Source: Acidovorax_G sp046289925 (lineage in GTDB: Bacteria > Pseudomonadota > Gammaproteobacteria > Burkholderiales > Burkholderiaceae_C). From it: 26,954 nucleotides of DNA. Both the position numbers and the translations under genes were made by a program. The notes beneath the pieces are model-generated. The model was not told where the DNA came from. It made no database searches and saw nothing but the letters and a program-made list of their open reading frames with translations. Below are positions 15,809 to 24,085 of this stretch, one piece after another (the stretch's first letter is position 1; every line of letters begins with the position of its first letter). The stretch spans positions 1 to 26,954 of the forward strand of contig JBKBUN010000021.1 of the NCBI GenBank assembly GCA_046289925.1, written 5' to 3'.

Positions 15809-17173
15809 ATGCTGTTGACCGTGATCTCCTTTATTACAGCGCTGGGAGTGCTGATCGCCATCCACGAATATGGCCATTACCGTGTGGCGGTGGCTTGCGG
15901 CGTCAAGGTGCTGCGATTTTCGGTCGGGTTGGGGAGGCCAATCTGGCGCTATCAGCGGCCTGGTTCTGCGACGGAGTTCGTGCTGGGCGCTTTTCCTTTG
16001 GGCGGGTATGTGCGCATGCTGGACGAGCGTGAAGCACCAGTGGAGCCCCACGAGCGCCATCGCGCCTTCAATCGGCAACCGCTGCGTGCTCGGGCTGCGA
16101 TCGTGGCGGCAGGGCCGTTGGCCAATCTGGCGTTGGCAGTGGCGTTGTACGGGCTGGTGAACTGGATCGGCGTCCAGGAGCCCAAGGCGCTGTTGGCCAG
16201 TCCGACTACGGGCTCGGTGGCTGCCGGCGCGGGCCTGCGTGGCGGCGAACTGGTGCATCAGGTGGCCCTTGGGGATGGAGATTGGGAGCCCGTTCGGTCG
16301 TTCGAGGGTCTGCGGTGGGAACTGACAAGGGCTGCGCTGGAGCGTCAACCAGTACGTCTGGAGGTGGAGCCTGCGCCAGGCGCTCCGCGACGCGAAGTGT
16401 TGCTGGACCTTTCAGATTTTGATGTCCGTGAGGCGGATGCACAGCTTTTTCGGCGCATTGGGATCACTGGGCCGTGGACAGAGCCGGTGATGGGGGAGAT
16501 CGCGCCGGGAGGGGCGGCGGAGAGGGCTGGCCTGCGTGCGGGGGATGTGGTTCGCAAGGTGGGTGCGGTCGCGATTGAAGACGGTCAGCAACTGCGCGAA
16601 TGGATTCGTCGGAGCGGGGAATCGCAAGTGCCAAAGTCTGAAGCCTGGGAGATTGAGCGCCATGGCCAGCGTATGGTGCTGCAGGTGCAGCCCGACCGCG
16701 TGGAAGAGGGGGGGCGCACCATGGGCCGGATCGGTGCATATGTCGGGGCGGTGCCTGAAATGGTGACCGTGGATTACGGTCCGTTCGAAAGCCTCTGGAG
16801 AGGCGTGGCGCGCACCTGGGAAGTCTCGGTGTTGACGCTGCGAATGATGGTGCGCATGGTGATTGGTGAGGCTTCGCTCAAGAACCTGAGCGGGCCTTTG
16901 ACGATTGCCGACTATGCAGGGCGTTCGGCTGCACTCGGATGGACGCAGTACCTCATGTTTCTGGCCTTGATCAGCGTCAGTTTGGGGGTGTTGAACCTGC
17001 TGCCGCTGCCGGTGCTCGATGGGGGGCACCTGATGTATTATCTTTGGGAGGGTGTGACCGGCAAGGGCATCTCTGATGTCTGGATGGAACGCCTGCAGCG
17101 TGGTGGGGTGGCAATGCTTCTGCTCATGATGTCTATCGCGCTGTTCAACGACATTACCCGGCTACTGGGCTAA
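15809..17173 (+). CDS. rseP: Site-2 intramembrane zinc metalloprotease RseP
   Basis: RseP cuts membrane substrates such as anti-sigma factor RseA within the inner membrane and removes remnant signal peptides. The 454-residue product has the zinc motif HEYGH at 19-23 in the first membrane span, the third zinc ligand in LPVLDGGH (Asp404), PDZ-like segments between about 125 and 310 (second one with GEIAPGGAAERAGLRAGDVV), and C-terminal membrane spans. E. coli has HEFGH, so the Tyr is a conservative change within HExxH. AAGGGG precedes ATG 15809 and the gap to dxr is 12 bases. Placement before bamA and skp is typical. Confidence 0.95.
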   Translation: MLLTVISFITALGVLIAIHEYGHYRVAVACGVKVLRFSVGLGRPIWRYQRPGSATEFVLGAFPLGGYVRMLDEREAPVEPHERHRAFNRQPLRARAAIVAAGPLANLALAVALYGLVNWIGVQEPKALLASPTTGSVAAGAGLRGGELVHQVALGDGDWEPVRSFEGLRWELTRAALERQPVRLEVEPAPGAPRREVLLDLSDFDVREADAQLFRRIGITGPWTEPVMGEIAPGGAAERAGLRAGDVVRKVGAVAIEDGQQLREWIRRSGESQVPKSEAWEIERHGQRMVLQVQPDRVEEGGRTMGRIGAYVGAVPEMVTVDYGPFESLWRGVARTWEVSVLTLRMMVRMVIGEASLKNLSGPLTIADYAGRSAALGWTQYLMFLALISVSLGVLNLLPLPVLDGGHLMYYLWEGVTGKGISDVWMERLQRGGVAMLLLMMSIALFNDITRLLG

Positions 17174-17215
17174 CTTTGCTGCCGACCCCGCTCCGGGGCT
17201 CGGTACCGTTCACTC

Positions 17216-19507
17216 ATGAAGAAACACTTTTACTGCCTGGGGGCACGTACTGCGTCGGCAGTGGCGGCCATGCTGTTCGTTGCGCAGGCTGCTTGGGCCC
17301 TGGAGCCTTTCAAGGTGCGCGACATCCGCGTCGAAGGACTGCAGCGGGTGGAGCCTGGTACGGTGTTCGCTTCGATCCCGCTGCGTGTCGGGGACGACTA
17401 CAACGATGACAAGGGCGCGGCAGCCATTCGGGCGCTGTTTGCTTTGGGTTTGTTCAAGGATGTGCGACTAGAGGCCGAAGGCAATGTGCTGGTGGTGGTG
17501 GTCGAGGAGCGGCCCACGGTAGCGGATGTCGACTTTGTGGGTACGCGCGAATTCGATAAGGACGCCCTCAAGAAAGCCATGCGCGACGTGGGCCTGACCG
17601 AAGGGCGGCCCTATGACAAGGCGCTTGCGGACCGGGCCGAGCAGGAGCTCAAGCGACAGTACATCAATCGCAGTCTCTACGGTGCAGAGGTCGTGACGAC
17701 GGTAACCCCGATCGAGCGCAATCGGGTCAATCTGACTTTCACCGTGACCGAGGGTGAGCCGGCGCGGATCAAAGACATCCGCATCGTGGGCAACAAGAGC
17801 TTCAGCGAATCGACGCTCAAGGATTTGTTTGACCAGAACACGGGAGGCTGGCTGAGCTGGTACACGAAGTCCGACCGGTACTCTCGCGCCAAACTCAATG
17901 CGGATCTTGAAACGCTGCGCTCGTACTATTTGCAGCGAGGTTTTGTGGAGTTTCGTATCGACTCCACCCAGGTAGCCATTTCGCCGGACAAGAAAGACAT
18001 TTCGATCACCGTCAACGTGACCGAGGGCGAGCGTTTTGTGGTGTCTGGGGTGAAGCTGGAAGGCAATTATCTGGAGCGCGAAGACGAGTTCAAGCCGCTC
18101 GTGACCATCCGGCCTGGCGAGCCGTACAACGTGGACCAGGTGACCGAGACCACCAAGGCATTCTCTGAATATTTCGGGCGTTTTGGATTCGCGTTTGCGC
18201 GTGTGGAGGCGGTGCCAGAGATCGATCGGGAGACGAACCGCGTACAGATCGTGTTGCAGGCCGAACCATCCCGCCGCGCGTACGTGCGGCGCATCAATGT
18301 CAGCGGCAACAACCGGGATGAAGTCATTCGCCGCGAGTTCCGGCAGTTCGAGGCGTCCTGGTACGACAGCGAGAAGATTCGTCTGTCCCGTGACCGCGTG
18401 GACCGTCTGGGTTTCTTCACAGAAGTTAACGTTGAAACCCAGGAAGTTCCAGGCGCTCCCGACCAGGTAGATTTGGTGGTCAATGTGACCGAAAAGCCAA
18501 CGGGCTCGTTGCAATTGGGGGTGGGGTTCTCCAGCGCTGAAAAGGTGGCCTTTTCGTTTGGCATCAAGCAGGAGAACTTTATGGGCTCCGGCAACTACCT
18601 TGGAGTTGACGTCAACACCAGCAAGTACCGCCGCACGTTCGTTTTCAGCACGACCAACCCCTACTTCACGCCCGAGGGGATTTCGCGAACACTGGATCTG
18701 TACTACCGAACGGACAAACCGTACGAGGATCAGGGCGGTAATTACCAGCTCGTCACCACTGGCGCTGCAGTGCGTTTCGGTGTGCCGTTCAGCGAGACCG
18801 ATACGGTGTTTTTCGGTGGTGGCTTGGAGCAGACCCAGATCAAGCCTGGCACGAACATTCCCGCCACCTACCTGGCGTATGCCGAGAACTACGGCTACAA
18901 AAGCAATTCCGTCCCTCTGACCATTGGGTGGTCGCGCGATGACCGTGACAGCGCGTTGGCCCCCAATTCAGGCCGCTATCAGCGGTTGAACTCCGAATGG
19001 TCGGTTGCGGGTGATGCACGCTACGTGCGCGCCAACTACCAGTACCAGCAGTACATCCCGCTGAACAAACGCTTTACCGTGGCTTTTAATGGAGAGTTGG
19101 GTTTGGGCAAGGGGATGAACGGGCGTCCCTTCCCGGTGTTTAAGAACTTCTATTCCGGCGGCCTGGGCTCGGTACGAGGATTTGACCAGGGCACTCTTGG
19201 TCCGCGTGACGTGACGGGTGCCTCGTTGGGCGGCCCCAAGAAGCTTACCCTGAATGCTGAGCTGATCGCTCCGTTTCCGGGGGCTGGCAATGACCGTACG
19301 CTTCGAGTGTTCACCTTCGCAGACGTCGGCAATGTGTATGGCGAAAACGAGAAGATCAGCTTTGCCGACATGCGGGCTTCGGTGGGCTTGGGTCTGAGCT
19401 GGATCTCACCGCTTGGGCCGCTGCGCCTCGCGTTTGCCCAGCCAGTGCGCAAGTTCGCGGGCGATAAAATCCAGAAACTTCAATTCCAGATCGGAACTTC
19501 TTTCTAA
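17216..19507 (+). CDS. bamA: Outer membrane protein assembly factor BamA
   Basis: BamA is the central barrel of the BAM complex, which folds beta-barrel proteins into the outer membrane. The 763-residue product has a signal peptide with probable cleavage after AWA (residue 28), five periplasmic POTRA repeats from about 29 to 425, and a 16-strand barrel. The conserved VRGF is at 653-656 (LGSVRGFDQGTLGPR), in the loop that plugs the barrel. The chain ends in the aromatic QFQIGTSF expected of an outer-membrane protein. No strong ribosome-binding site precedes ATG 17216. The TAA stop overlaps the skp ATG by one base. Confidence 0.97.
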   Translation: MKKHFYCLGARTASAVAAMLFVAQAAWALEPFKVRDIRVEGLQRVEPGTVFASIPLRVGDDYNDDKGAAAIRALFALGLFKDVRLEAEGNVLVVVVEERPTVADVDFVGTREFDKDALKKAMRDVGLTEGRPYDKALADRAEQELKRQYINRSLYGAEVVTTVTPIERNRVNLTFTVTEGEPARIKDIRIVGNKSFSESTLKDLFDQNTGGWLSWYTKSDRYSRAKLNADLETLRSYYLQRGFVEFRIDSTQVAISPDKKDISITVNVTEGERFVVSGVKLEGNYLEREDEFKPLVTIRPGEPYNVDQVTETTKAFSEYFGRFGFAFARVEAVPEIDRETNRVQIVLQAEPSRRAYVRRINVSGNNRDEVIRREFRQFEASWYDSEKIRLSRDRVDRLGFFTEVNVETQEVPGAPDQVDLVVNVTEKPTGSLQLGVGFSSAEKVAFSFGIKQENFMGSGNYLGVDVNTSKYRRTFVFSTTNPYFTPEGISRTLDLYYRTDKPYEDQGGNYQLVTTGAAVRFGVPFSETDTVFFGGGLEQTQIKPGTNIPATYLAYAENYGYKSNSVPLTIGWSRDDRDSALAPNSGRYQRLNSEWSVAGDARYVRANYQYQQYIPLNKRFTVAFNGELGLGKGMNGRPFPVFKNFYSGGLGSVRGFDQGTLGPRDVTGASLGGPKKLTLNAELIAPFPGAGNDRTLRVFTFADVGNVYGENEKISFADMRASVGLGLSWISPLGPLRLAFAQPVRKFAGDKIQKLQFQIGTSF

Positions 19508-20025
19508 TGAAATCTCTTTTCCGTCCCATCGCTATTGCGTTTGTCGTGGCCGTCGCTGGCGCGGCTTCCATGGCGCATGCCCAAGAATTCAAGATCGGTT
19601 TCATCAACACGGAGCGCGTGCTTCGCGAGGCCAATACCGCCAAGGCCGCATCTGCAAAGCTCGAGCAGGAGTTTTCGCGCCGGGAAAAAGAACTGAACGA
19701 GCTAGGAAATTCGCTCAAGGCCGCTGGCGAGAAGTTTGAACGCGAGGCTCCCACGATGTCGGAAAGCCAGCGTGCGACCCGTCAGCGCCAGTTGTCTGAC
19801 CAAGACCGTGACTTTCAGCGCAAGCGCCGTGAATTCCAGGAAGACCTGAACGTTCGCCGCAACGAAGAAATGAGCGCATTCCTGGACCGCACCACAAAGG
19901 CGGTCAAGGCCATGGCAGAGCAGGAAAAGTACGACCTGATCGTCGATCAGGCCGTGTACATCAACCCCAAGCACGACATCACCGACAAGGTCATCAAGGC
20001 CTTGAACGCCTCGTCGGCTAAGTAA
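19507..20025 (+). CDS. skp: Periplasmic chaperone Skp/OmpH
   Basis: Skp holds unfolded outer-membrane proteins in the periplasm and hands them to BAM. The 172-residue product has a signal peptide with likely cleavage after AHA (residue 25) and the mature start QEFKIGFINTERVLREA. A long, highly charged helical coiled coil (about 40-120) corresponds to the tentacles of the trimer. The end YDLIVDQAVYINPKHDIT belongs to the body domain. The start overlaps the bamA stop (TAATG), which couples chaperone and assembly factor. The gene is also called ompH. Confidence 0.95.
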   Translation: MKSLFRPIAIAFVVAVAGAASMAHAQEFKIGFINTERVLREANTAKAASAKLEQEFSRREKELNELGNSLKAAGEKFEREAPTMSESQRATRQRQLSDQDRDFQRKRREFQEDLNVRRNEEMSAFLDRTTKAVKAMAEQEKYDLIVDQAVYINPKHDITDKVIKALNASSAK

Positions 20026-20049
20026 GCCTTCAGATCGATTGGGGGGCGC

Positions 20050-21048
20050 GTGAGTCTGCACCTTGGTGCATTCGTGCAGGCTTTGGGCGGCACCCTGCTG
20101 GGGGCTTCGCCCGAAACGCTTGTGGACCGCATTGCTCCGCTGGAGCAGGCCGGGCCACAGGATTTGAGCTTTCTCAGCCACGCGCGCTACCAGCACTTGC
20201 TACAGACCACCCAAGCGGGTTGCGTGATCGTGTCACCCGCTTTGCAGGCCGCCGCGCAGGCGCGCGGTGCGTGTATCGTGGTTCCAGATCCCTACGCGTA
20301 CTTCGCCAGGGCCACACAGCTTTGGCGCCAGTACCACGCGCCGGCCAAGCCATGCGGCATACATCCCTCGGCCGTGGTAGACCCTGAGGCGCGGGTACAT
20401 CCCACGGCTTGGGTAGGGCCGCTGTGCGTGGTGGGGCGTGGTGCCCGCATCGGCGCTGATACCGTGCTGACGGCCCGCGTCACCCTGGGGGATGGATGTG
20501 TGGTGGGCGACCGCTGCATCCTGCATCCCGGGGTGGTCATTGGCGCAGATGGCTTTGGGTTCGCGCCAGAGCAGGGCCGCTGGGTCAAGATCGAGCAGTT
20601 GGGTGCCGTGCGCATTGGCAACGATGTCGAGATTGGCGCCAACACGTGTGTTGACCGGGGAGCCCTGGACGACACGGTGATCGAAGACGGCGTGAAGCTC
20701 GACAACCTGATCCAGGTGGGGCACAACGTGCACATCGGAGCGCACTCCGCCATGGCGGGCTGTGTCGGGATCGCGGGCAGTGCCCGCATCGGTGCGCATT
20801 GCACCGTCGGTGGCGGCGCGATTGTGCTCGGCCATCTCGAACTGGCCGACCATGTGCATGTGTCTGCGGCCACCGTGGTCACGCGTTCGCTGAACCGGCC
20901 CGGTCAGTACACCGGCATGTTTCCCATCGATGACAATGCCCGCTGGGAGAAGAACGCTGCCACCCTCAAGCAACTGCATGGACTGCGTGACCGCGTCAAG
21001 GCGCTGGAGCAGGCGCTAAAGGCAGCCCACAACAACAATGACGGATGA
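20050..21048 (+). CDS. lpxD: UDP-3-O-(3-hydroxyacyl)glucosamine N-acyltransferase
   Basis: LpxD adds the second hydroxyacyl chain to the lipid A precursor, the third step of the Raetz pathway. The 332-residue product has an N-terminal uridine-binding domain (about 1-100), a left-handed beta helix of hexapeptide repeats (about 105-290), and a C-terminal helix. Likely catalytic His225 lies in QVGHNVHIG, and a second His lies in GHLEL. The start is GTG at 20050, preceded by a G-rich stretch (GGGGGG) and matching the family start (SLHLGAFVQAL). The 3' end overlaps fabZ by 11 bases if the longer fabZ start is used. Confidence 0.95.
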   Translation: MSLHLGAFVQALGGTLLGASPETLVDRIAPLEQAGPQDLSFLSHARYQHLLQTTQAGCVIVSPALQAAAQARGACIVVPDPYAYFARATQLWRQYHAPAKPCGIHPSAVVDPEARVHPTAWVGPLCVVGRGARIGADTVLTARVTLGDGCVVGDRCILHPGVVIGADGFGFAPEQGRWVKIEQLGAVRIGNDVEIGANTCVDRGALDDTVIEDGVKLDNLIQVGHNVHIGAHSAMAGCVGIAGSARIGAHCTVGGGAIVLGHLELADHVHVSAATVVTRSLNRPGQYTGMFPIDDNARWEKNAATLKQLHGLRDRVKALEQALKAAHNNNDG

Positions 21049-21496
21049 CGACTCGATGATGGATATCCACGCAATTCTCAAGCAACTTCCCCATCGCTAC
21101 CCCTTTTTGCTGGTGGATCGGGTGGTGGAGTTGGAGAGCAATACCCGCATCAAGGCGATCAAGAACGTAACGTTCAACGAGCCTTATTTTGGCGGGCACT
21201 TTCCTGGTCGTCCGGTAATGCCGGGCGTGTTGATTCTGGAGGCCCTGGCCCAGGCCGCTGGTCTGCTCGCGTTTGATGCCATGGGCAAAGTGCCCGACGA
21301 AAACAACATCTACTACTTTGTGGGCATCGACGGCGCGCGTTTCAAGCGCCCGGTGGAACCCGGGGATCAACTGGTCCTGACGATCACCATTGACCGGGTA
21401 CGCGGCGGTATCTGGAAGTTCAAGGGGCTTGCCAGCGTCGGCGAGGAAGTCGCTTGCGAGGCCGAACTCATGTGCACCATGCGCAGCGTGGGTTGA
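21038..21496 (+). CDS. fabZ: 3-hydroxyacyl-ACP dehydratase FabZ
   Basis: FabZ dehydrates 3-hydroxyacyl-ACP in fatty acid elongation, and so competes with LpxA and LpxD for the same substrate type. The 152-residue hot-dog-fold product has LPHRYPFLLVDRV, catalytic His54 in FGGHFPGRPVMPG, and Glu68 in ILEALAQAAG. The start is uncertain. ATG 21038 overlaps lpxD by 11 bases and adds MTDDDS. ATG 21056 (MMDIHAILKQLPHRYP) looks closer to the usual family start and gives 146 residues. Neither has a clear ribosome-binding site. Confidence 0.95.
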   Translation: MTDDDSMMDIHAILKQLPHRYPFLLVDRVVELESNTRIKAIKNVTFNEPYFGGHFPGRPVMPGVLILEALAQAAGLLAFDAMGKVPDENNIYYFVGIDGARFKRPVEPGDQLVLTITIDRVRGGIWKFKGLASVGEEVACEAELMCTMRSVG

Positions 21497-21511
21497 TGGA
21501 TTCATCTGATC

Positions 21512-22300
21512 GTGACCAACATCCATCCCACAGCCTTGGTGGCTAGCGGTGCCATGCTCGACCCTACGGTCGTGGTGGGGCCTTACGCCGTGATTGGCCC
21601 GCATGTGAAGATCGGCGCGGGCACGGTGATCGGACCGCATTGCGTCATCGAAGGTCACACCACCATTGGGCAAGACAATCGGATCTTCCAGTTTGCCTCG
21701 GTGGGTGCGGAAAACCAGGACAAAAAGTACAAGGGTGAGCCCTGCGAGCTCATCATCGGGGACCGCAACACGATCCGCGAGTTTTGCACGCTGCACATTG
21801 GCACGGTTCAGGACAAAGCCGTGACCCGTGTCGGCAACGACAACTGGATCATGGCCTACACGCATATCGCGCACGACTGCGTGGTGGGCAACCACACCAC
21901 ACTGGCCAACAACACGACCCTGGGCGGCCATGTCGAACTGGGCGACTGGGTGACGGTGGGGGGGCTCACCGGACTTCACCAGTTCGTGAAAGTGGGCGCC
22001 CATGCCATGGTCGGCTTTGCCAGTGCGGTGTCGCAAGACGTGCCGCCTTTCATGATGGTGGACGGCAACCCGCTGGCGGTGCGCGGATTCAACCAGGAGG
22101 GCCTGCGGCGCCGCGGCTTTTCAGCGGCGCGCCAGGCCGGCATCAAGCAGATTCACCGCCTGCTGTACCGCCAGGGTCTGACCCTGGAGGCCGCCAAACA
22201 AGCCATTGCGGCGTTGACCTGCGAAGACCCCGATGGTGCACAGGATGTACAGACCGTACTGGACTTCCTGGAGCGTTCGCGTCGTGGCATTGCGCGGTGA
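21512..22300 (+). CDS. lpxA: UDP-N-acetylglucosamine acyltransferase
   Basis: LpxA transfers a 3-hydroxyacyl chain from ACP to UDP-GlcNAc, the first step of lipid A synthesis. The 262-residue product, the same length as in E. coli, is a beta helix of hexapeptide repeats. Catalytic His121 lies in THIAHDCVVGN (E. coli His125). The residue aligned with the E. coli acyl-chain ruler Gly173 is Phe169 (AHAMVGFASA), which predicts a chain shorter than C14. The GTG start at 21512 is used because nearby ATG codons are out of frame; its ribosome-binding site is weak. It follows fabZ after 15 bases. Confidence 0.96.
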   Translation: MTNIHPTALVASGAMLDPTVVVGPYAVIGPHVKIGAGTVIGPHCVIEGHTTIGQDNRIFQFASVGAENQDKKYKGEPCELIIGDRNTIREFCTLHIGTVQDKAVTRVGNDNWIMAYTHIAHDCVVGNHTTLANNTTLGGHVELGDWVTVGGLTGLHQFVKVGAHAMVGFASAVSQDVPPFMMVDGNPLAVRGFNQEGLRRRGFSAARQAGIKQIHRLLYRQGLTLEAAKQAIAALTCEDPDGAQDVQTVLDFLERSRRGIAR

Positions 22301-22307
22301 TCGGCGC

Positions 22308-23474
22308 ATGCAGATGCAGTCCCCACGCGTGGCCATGGTGGCCGGCGAAACATCGAGCGATCTTCTGGCGGGTTTGCTGATCGACGGCCTGCAAGGCCGT
22401 TGGCCAGGGTTGCGCGGTTACGGGGTCGGCGGGCCGCAGATGCAGCGTCGGGGCTTCGATGCGTGGTGGCCTAGCGAGCGTCTTGCGGTGCACGGCTACA
22501 GCCTGGAAGTGCTGCGGCGTCTGGCGGGCTTGTTGCGCATGCGGGCCCAACTGCGCAAGCGACTCTCCTGTGCAGATCGGCCTGATGTGTTCATAGGCAT
22601 CGATGCCCCGGACTTTAATCTGGGGCTGGAGACCGCGTTGCGCGCGGCCGGCGTGCCCACGGTGCATTTCGTGTGTCCGTCTGTCTGGGCGTGGAGGCCC
22701 GAGCGGATCGAGACCATTCGCCGTGCTGCTGACCATGTGCTTTGCCTGTTTCCTTTTGAGCCCGCCTTGCTGGAGCGAGCCGGGATTGCGGCGACTTACG
22801 TCGGCCATCCACTGGCCAGCGTGATCCCGATGCAACCGGACCGGGCTGCGGCGCGCAGGGCGCTGGGGCTGGACGAAACGGTCGAGACCTTGGCCGTGCT
22901 CCCGGGCAGTCGTTCGAAAGAAATTGACTACATCACCAAACCCTTTTTTGAGGCGGTTGTGCTTATTCAGCAAGCACGACCAGCTATCAAAATCATAGTA
23001 CCTGCCGTTCCGGCCTTGCGGGCGCGCATCGAAGCGATTGCGGCCGAAGTAGGGCTGGCAGGGCGTGTCCAGATCCTGACTGGGCAGTCCCATACGGCGC
23101 TTGCAGCCTGTGACTGCACCCTGATCGCGAGCGGTACGGCCACGCTGGAGGCCGCGCTGTTCAAGCGGCCGATGGTGATCGGCTACCACATGCATCCGTG
23201 GAGTTGGCGCCTCATGCGACGCAAGCAATTGCAGCCTTGGGTGGGGCTGCCCAACATCCTGTGCGAGTCCTTCGTGGTGCCCGAACTGATCCAGGACCGC
23301 GCGAGCCCTGAAGCCTTGGCGGCCGCCACGATCGACTGGCTGGAGGCCAAGACCCGTGAGCCTGAACGCCTGACGGCGCTCGCGCAGCGCTTCACGGCCC
23401 TTCATGAAACCCTACTGCGCGACACACCGCGCCTGGCGGCCCATGCGATCGAAACGTTGCTCCAGCGCGCCTGA
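22308..23474 (+). CDS. lpxB: Lipid-A-disaccharide synthase
   Basis: LpxB joins lipid X and UDP-2,3-diacylglucosamine to form the beta-1,6-linked lipid A disaccharide at the inner membrane face. The 388-residue GT19 glycosyltransferase has the N-terminal MVAGETSSDLLAG, IGIDAPDFNLGLE, FVCPSVWAWRPERI, LPGSRSKEI, and the UDP-site region LIASGTATLEAAL. ATG 22308 follows lpxA after 7 bases; GTG 22284, overlapping lpxA, is an alternative. Residues 217-231 are encoded by a segment nearly identical to the intergenic repeat at 2989-3029, read in reverse. The reading frame and length stay normal there. The 3' end overlaps rnhB. Confidence 0.96.
   Translation: MQMQSPRVAMVAGETSSDLLAGLLIDGLQGRWPGLRGYGVGGPQMQRRGFDAWWPSERLAVHGYSLEVLRRLAGLLRMRAQLRKRLSCADRPDVFIGIDAPDFNLGLETALRAAGVPTVHFVCPSVWAWRPERIETIRRAADHVLCLFPFEPALLERAGIAATYVGHPLASVIPMQPDRAAARRALGLDETVETLAVLPGSRSKEIDYITKPFFEAVVLIQQARPAIKIIVPAVPALRARIEAIAAEVGLAGRVQILTGQSHTALAACDCTLIASGTATLEAALFKRPMVIGYHMHPWSWRLMRRKQLQPWVGLPNILCESFVVPELIQDRASPEALAAATIDWLEAKTREPERLTALAQRFTALHETLLRDTPRLAAHAIETLLQRA
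22958..22998 (-). repeat. Short hairpin repeat, copy C, inside lpxB
   Basis: The complement matches repeat copy A at 37 of 41 positions, starting CTATGATTTTGATAGCTGGT. The hairpin arms are kept apart from one terminal mismatch (CGTGCTT/AAGCACA), and the loop differs (GCTGAAT). Here the repeat encodes LpxB residues 217-231 in frame. Translating copy A in the same direction gives LIKQAQPAIKII against LIQQARPAIKII in LpxB. Confidence 0.8.
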
Positions 23475-24081
23475 GCAGGCCAGCCTGCCATGGCACGCGC
23501 CCGGGCTGGTGGCAGGCGTTGACGAGGCGGGCCGTGGGCCCTTGGCGGGCCCAGTGGTGGCCGCGGCGGTCATCCTCGACGAGTTGCGTCCCATTGAAGG
23601 CCTTGCCGACTCGAAAAAGCTCACGCCCCGACAGCGCGAGCGACTCTACGACCAGATCCGCGCGCATGCGCTGTGCTGCAGCGTGGCCGAGGCCAGTGTG
23701 GAGGAGATCGACCGGCTCAACATCCTGCAGGCCACGCTGCTGGCCATGCAGCGAGCGGTACAGGGGCTCCGGTTGCGCCCGGCCCGTGTGCTGGTCGACG
23801 GCAACCGGCTCCCGCTGCTGGATGTGCCTGCCGATGCGGTGGTCGGAGGGGATGCAACGGTCGCTGCGATCGCGGCTGCTTCTATCCTGGCCAAAGTCAC
23901 GCGCGACCGTTGGTGCGAGTCTGTGCATGCGCAGTACCCCGCCTATGGGTTTGCCACCCACAAGGGCTATGGCACGGCCACGCACCTGGAGGCGCTGCGC
24001 CAGCATGGGGCTTCGCCCTTGCACCGTCGCAGCTTTGCGCCCGTGGCCCGCAGCCTCTTGTCTCATCACCATGAGGACTGA
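23443..24081 (+). CDS. rnhB: Ribonuclease HII
   Basis: RNase HII removes ribonucleotides misincorporated in DNA and RNA in hybrids. The 212-residue product has the metal-binding GVDEAGRGPLAGP (Asp27, Glu28), ADSKKLTP, a third Asp in LVDGNRLP (Asp119), and AAASILAKVTRDR. Two starts are possible. ATG 23443 (MRSKRCSSAP) overlaps lpxB by 32 bases; ATG 23404 would add 13 residues inside lpxB. The conserved domain begins only at about residue 21, so the choice does not affect function. It lies at the end of the lpx cluster, as in many proteobacteria. Confidence 0.94.
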   Translation: MRSKRCSSAPEQASLPWHAPGLVAGVDEAGRGPLAGPVVAAAVILDELRPIEGLADSKKLTPRQRERLYDQIRAHALCCSVAEASVEEIDRLNILQATLLAMQRAVQGLRLRPARVLVDGNRLPLLDVPADAVVGGDATVAAIAAASILAKVTRDRWCESVHAQYPAYGFATHKGYGTATHLEALRQHGASPLHRRSFAPVARSLLSHHHED

Positions 24082-24085
24082 GCCT

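Noticed and set aside
15014..16348. Minus-strand open frame (444 codons) opposite dxr and rseP
   Set aside because: It has no recognisable motif and lies wholly opposite two well-identified genes.
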